Source: Chloroflexota bacterium
Lineage (GTDB): Bacteria; Chloroflexota; Anaerolineae; J036; Brachytrichaceae
Assembly (NCBI GenBank): GCA_018969115.1
Contig: JAGWYZ010000011.1
Coordinates: forward strand, 1-34,717
Direction of reading: 5' to 3'
Length of the DNA: 34,717 nucleotides
The notes beneath the pieces are model-generated. The model worked only from the letters and a program-made list of their open reading frames with translations. It had not been told where the DNA came from and searched no databases. The translations under genes were made by a program, and so were the position numbers. This document shows positions 32,181-34,717 of the stretch, one piece after another; position 1 is the first letter of the stretch, and each line of letters starts with the position of its first letter.

Positions 32181-33046
32181 GCGCGTTCTCCTCGGCGGCG
32201 AGTGACGGTACGCACATATAAAGCCCCAATCACTGAGCAAATTAAAAATGACAATACGGCTTGTGTTTCTGCACCGCTGCGGTCAAGATAATCAGTAAAA
32301 GTTTGCTGCATATATACGCCCATCATTTGTGGGGCGGCTGGGCCAAGCAGATAAGGGATGGTAAATGAGCCAAAAATACCGATCATATTTAAACAAAATA
32401 CGATCAGTAATGGGCGTTGAATAAGGGGCAACACAATTTGAAAAAACACGCGCAGGCCACTGGCTCCGACATCACGGGCCGCTTCAATCACCGAGTCTTC
32501 TACTTGTCGCAACCCTGCGGTTAATACCAACACCGTAAAGGGAATGTGATCCCATACCAAGGCAAAGATAATCCCGGATGGTTTGAGATAGGGTGTGACA
32601 AAACCAGTGTAGTTAAAGACGATGCGCAAAAACGTATCGACCGTGCCACGTGGGCCAAGGTAACGAATGAGGGCAAAGGCTAAAATCACCCCCGGCACAA
32701 ATAGTGGGAAGAGCGCTAATACTTGAACGATGCCAGCAATGCGGCTGCTTGAGAAACGCAAATAAAGCGAAAGTGGAAAACACACCAAAAATAATAAGGC
32801 GGTGGTGACTACCGTGACCCAAATGGTAAACCACAAATTGCTGCGGGCGATGGGGTCAGCAAAAAAATTGAAATAACGGTCAAGGGTTAATCCGGCTGCT
32901 ATGCCGACCTCTTGGTCGGTCATTACAGTTCGCACAATGGCCTGCCCTGCCGGGTAAAAAATAAGTAAGACTAAAATAATCAGTGGCGGCGCAATAAGGG
33001 CGTAGCCAGCGAACAAGGTATTAAGATAACGTGAGCGTGTCGCCAT
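32177..33046 (-). CDS. ABC transporter permease (PotB type)
   Basis: A 289-aa inner-membrane permease. Helix 1 is LIAPPLIILVLLIFYPAGQAIV (about 17-38). The docking loop reads EAARDVGASGLRVFFQIVLPLIQRP, closely matching the equivalent loop of its partner. It starts at ATG 33046 with no visible Shine-Dalgarno, directly after a class B hairpin, and overlaps the next permease by 4 nt. It belongs to the operon with the SBP at 33186-34448. Confidence 0.93.
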   Translation of the reverse strand: MATRSRYLNTLFAGYALIAPPLIILVLLIFYPAGQAIVRTVMTDQEVGIAAGLTLDRYFNFFADPIARSNLWFTIWVTVVTTALLFLVCFPLSLYLRFSSSRIAGIVQVLALFPLFVPGVILAFALIRYLGPRGTVDTFLRIVFNYTGFVTPYLKPSGIIFALVWDHIPFTVLVLTAGLRQVEDSVIEAARDVGASGLRVFFQIVLPLIQRPLLIVFCLNMIGIFGSFTIPYLLGPAAPQMMGVYMQQTFTDYLDRSGAETQAVLSFLICSVIGALYVRTVTRRRGERA

Positions 33047-33053
33047 AAATGCG

Positions 33054-33178
33054 AAGTGGCAGGTGGCAAGTAGCAGGTGGCAAGTAGCAGGTGGCAGGTA
33101 GCAGATAGCGAGTAATCGTTTTTACTCAGCACTTGCCACTTGCCACTTGCCACACCTGCTACCTGCCACCGGCTACTT
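33054..33178. repeat. Class B hairpin, word GGTGGCAAGTAGCA
   Basis: The longest class B element. The left side is tandem GTGGCAGGTGGCAAGTAGCA-type units (33054-33112). The right side (33127-33178) is CTTGCCACTTGCCACTTGCC followed by CTGCTACCTGCCACC, its complement. The centre is AGTAATCGTTTTTACTC. It separates the SBP from the first permease, as an mRNA-stabilising or partial-terminating hairpin often does between an abundant SBP and its membrane subunits. Confidence 0.85.
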
Positions 33179-33185
33179 GTCTTTA

Positions 33186-34448
33186 TTAAGGTTTAATATT
33201 GGTAGCGACTTTCTCATACCAGCCTTTGTTCCGCTCAGCATCCCACTTGCCACCCGGCCAAGAGGGTACTTTGTCGGTAACAACGCTGTTATATTGTTGT
33301 TGCAAATCCTTGGGGAATTTGTCCCAAGTAAGGGCGGGGAAACCGCCGAGGCTCTTGATGACATCGACTTGGCGATCTTGCTCTAACATCCAATTCACCC
33401 AAGCCAAGGCCCCGGCCTTGTTGCGCGAATTGCTGGGGATGGCATATTGGGCATAGCCCCCCGACATCGGCAGGTCGGTGAATTGGGCCATCTTGACGGT
33501 GGCGGGCAATACCCCCTTGTCAATATTAATGATGACCTGATCGCTCCAAGCGCTGACCATATTAACGCTGCCATTGGCTAGCAATTGTAGGGCGGGTTGG
33601 TTGCCAGCGGGGTAGCTGCCTTTGTCATAGGTCGATTCGTGAATGCTGCGCAGCAATTCCCAAGCCTTGTCATATTCTTTGACCAAAGCCGGATCTGGTT
33701 CGCTGCCTTGGAATTTGCTGGGGTCTTTGCCGGTTACTTCGTGAATGGCGCGAATGACAAAGTTGCCACCGCTACCGCCCTTATCGGGGCGGCCATAAGT
33801 GAATTGCCCGGGGTTCTTCTTAACCCATTCAAGCAAAGCCGGGAAGGTGCGTGGCACGTCGGCATCTTTGATCTTGGCGCTGTCATAGGCCAACAATACT
33901 TGTGAGCCACGATAAGGCATATTTAGATCGCTGACGAAGGCGGCAGGCAATACACCCTTTCCATTTGGCACATTATTGGCATCCAATTTTTCCCACAAAT
34001 TTTCTTTAATCGCTTCAGGGTAGCCGCGCACGTCATACTCAAGCACTTCGGCCTGTGGGTCATTGTTGGTTTGTTTGGCGGCTAAAACACGGTCGGCGAT
34101 GCCGCGCATGCCACTGCCAACGCCCTTGGCGTTGATCATTGTCACTTTATATTGTGGGAATTTCTTCTCAAATTCAGGGATGAGTTTGTTGCTATACCAG
34201 TCGGTAATATTGGTGTCGGCATCTAAATAAATAGTGACATTGCTCTTGCCGGCAGGGGCTGGGGCGACGGTGGGGATCGTCGGTGCAGCGGTTGCGGCTG
34301 GGGCAGCGGCGGCTGGGGCGGTTGTTGCGGCTGGGGCGGCTGGTTTGGGTGCAGCCGGTGCAGGGGTGGCAGTTGGGGTGCTACAGGCTGCTAATAGTAG
34401 GGCAGCACATGCGGCAACTGTCATTTGGCGGGTCAGTTTGTTTTGCAT
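33186..34448 (-). CDS. ABC substrate-binding lipoprotein, family 1 (PotD/FbpA/YnjB-like)
   Basis: A 420-aa solute-binding lipoprotein. Lipobox LLAAC (about Cys22), then an Ala/Pro/Thr linker to about 68, then a binding-protein fold with NVTIYLDADTNITDWYSNK, a hinge near YRGSQVLLAYDSAKI and the QFTYGRPDKGGSGGNF segment. The family binds anions, iron, polyamines or phosphorylated compounds. AAAAAGGAG precedes ATG 34448 closely. It is the first gene of the six-gene minus-strand operon with two permeases, ATPase, GDPD and a Hyi-like isomerase. With the GDPD present, a glycerophosphodiester or related phospho-compound is the best guess for the ligand. Confidence 0.9.
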   Translation of the reverse strand: MQNKLTRQMTVAACAALLLAACSTPTATPAPAAPKPAAPAATTAPAAAAPAATAAPTIPTVAPAPAGKSNVTIYLDADTNITDWYSNKLIPEFEKKFPQYKVTMINAKGVGSGMRGIADRVLAAKQTNNDPQAEVLEYDVRGYPEAIKENLWEKLDANNVPNGKGVLPAAFVSDLNMPYRGSQVLLAYDSAKIKDADVPRTFPALLEWVKKNPGQFTYGRPDKGGSGGNFVIRAIHEVTGKDPSKFQGSEPDPALVKEYDKAWELLRSIHESTYDKGSYPAGNQPALQLLANGSVNMVSAWSDQVIINIDKGVLPATVKMAQFTDLPMSGGYAQYAIPSNSRNKAGALAWVNWMLEQDRQVDVIKSLGGFPALTWDKFPKDLQQQYNSVVTDKVPSWPGGKWDAERNKGWYEKVATNIKP

Positions 34449-34586
34449 AGTTCTCCTTTTTGATTTTTTTCAGACCTCTCATGTGTCATTTGAACATAGA
34501 GCGAAAAACAGATTTTTTATGAAATCACCATCTTGCTATCACATGACAGATTTCGGCATAAGCATAAGGTTGTAATGTTAAGTTCG

Positions 34587-34615
34587 TATTAAATCCTAAA
34601 GATTGTAAATGTCAA
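34587..34615 (-). promoter_or_regulatory. Candidate promoter of the SBP operon
   Basis: On the minus strand TTGACA (34615-34610) is followed after 17 nt by TTAATA (34592-34587), a poor -10. The TTGACA and its place about 160 nt before the SBP start are the only support. Confidence 0.3.
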
Positions 34616-34636
34616 TAGTGTGTAGTATCTCACCAA

Positions 34637-34717
34637 GAAATTAACTTTATGCCGATCTTAGTATGCCAGCCAAGCTACGCTTGGCTGGCATACTAAGATC
34701 GGCATAAAGTTAATTTC
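34637..34717. repeat. Perfect 39-bp hairpin at the window end
   Basis: Left arm 34637-34675 and right arm 34679-34717 are exact complements with the 3-nt loop TAC. The last base of the right arm is the last base of the window, so the true length may be greater. Its style matches the perfect hairpin at 28549. Confidence 0.95.

Overview
The window looks like chromosomal DNA of a free-living bacterium, most likely a member of the Chloroflexota. This is inferred from style, not from a marker gene: two ABC substrate-binding lipoproteins have long Ala/Pro/Thr linkers just after the lipidated cysteine, the transaldolase is of the long type, the gene set is catabolic and transport-rich, and the intergenic spaces are full of hairpin repeats. 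I see no rRNA, CRISPR array, phage genes or insertion-sequence transposase.

Layout. 1-660: a cold-shock protein (minus strand) and its leader, then a gene-free AT-rich stretch. 666-2495: a large lipoprotein built from two pairs of duplicated domains. 2525-3210: terminators, a 33-bp perfect hairpin and two tRNA-Ser genes (GCT and TGA anticodons, minus strand). 3229-6000 (minus strand): amidohydrolase, Rieske ferredoxin, an unlisted 46-aa Arg-rich membrane peptide and transaldolase. 6189-17950 (plus strand): a catabolic run opened by a consensus, apparently leaderless promoter. It encodes a FadR-type regulator, a YhcH-family protein, an oligopeptide-type ABC substrate-binding protein with two permeases but no ATPase, an HpaI-type aldolase, a ferritin-like diiron protein, an alpha/beta hydrolase, a zinc-less-looking MDR dehydrogenase, an aspartoacylase-like deacylase and an N-acetylneuraminate-lyase-like aldolase. 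The regulator, YhcH, SBP/permeases and NanA-like lyase together suggest uptake and cleavage of sialic acid or a related acyl-amino sugar acid. 18196-22563: an MFS exporter, MnmA (tRNA 2-thiouridylase) and a UbiB/ABC1 kinase. 22744-27212: a three-gene envelope module of unknown function: a membrane/coiled-coil protein, a substrate-binding domain fused to an OmpA-like domain, and a substrate-binding domain fused to a VWA domain. 27294-28538: a second MFS transporter. 28647-34448 (minus strand): a compact operon of SBP, two permeases, ATPase, glycerophosphodiester phosphodiesterase and hydroxypyruvate-isomerase-like protein, with ATGA overlaps. It probably imports and processes a small phosphodiester or organic anion.

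The most unusual feature is intergenic. Class A: long, often perfect hairpins (stems of 14-39 bp) whose variable inner stem is enclosed by a conserved edge, roughly GCCRAHTTCAC on the left and GTGAAGTTGGCAAAAA on the right. Class B: hairpins whose arms are short tandem repeats (6-9 bp units) on one side and their complements on the other, with a different repeat word at each locus. Three carry the exact word CATGACTCAC in the loop and a fourth a close inverted form. Nearly every gap in the accessory part holds one, and several genes start directly after one with no Shine-Dalgarno sequence. A separate 7 x 12-bp perfect tandem array lies immediately in front of the dppB-like permease. It forms a 36-codon ORF, MPSL(VEII)7GAIL, whose TGA overlaps the permease GTG.

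All functions rest on reading motifs by eye. No database search was possible.
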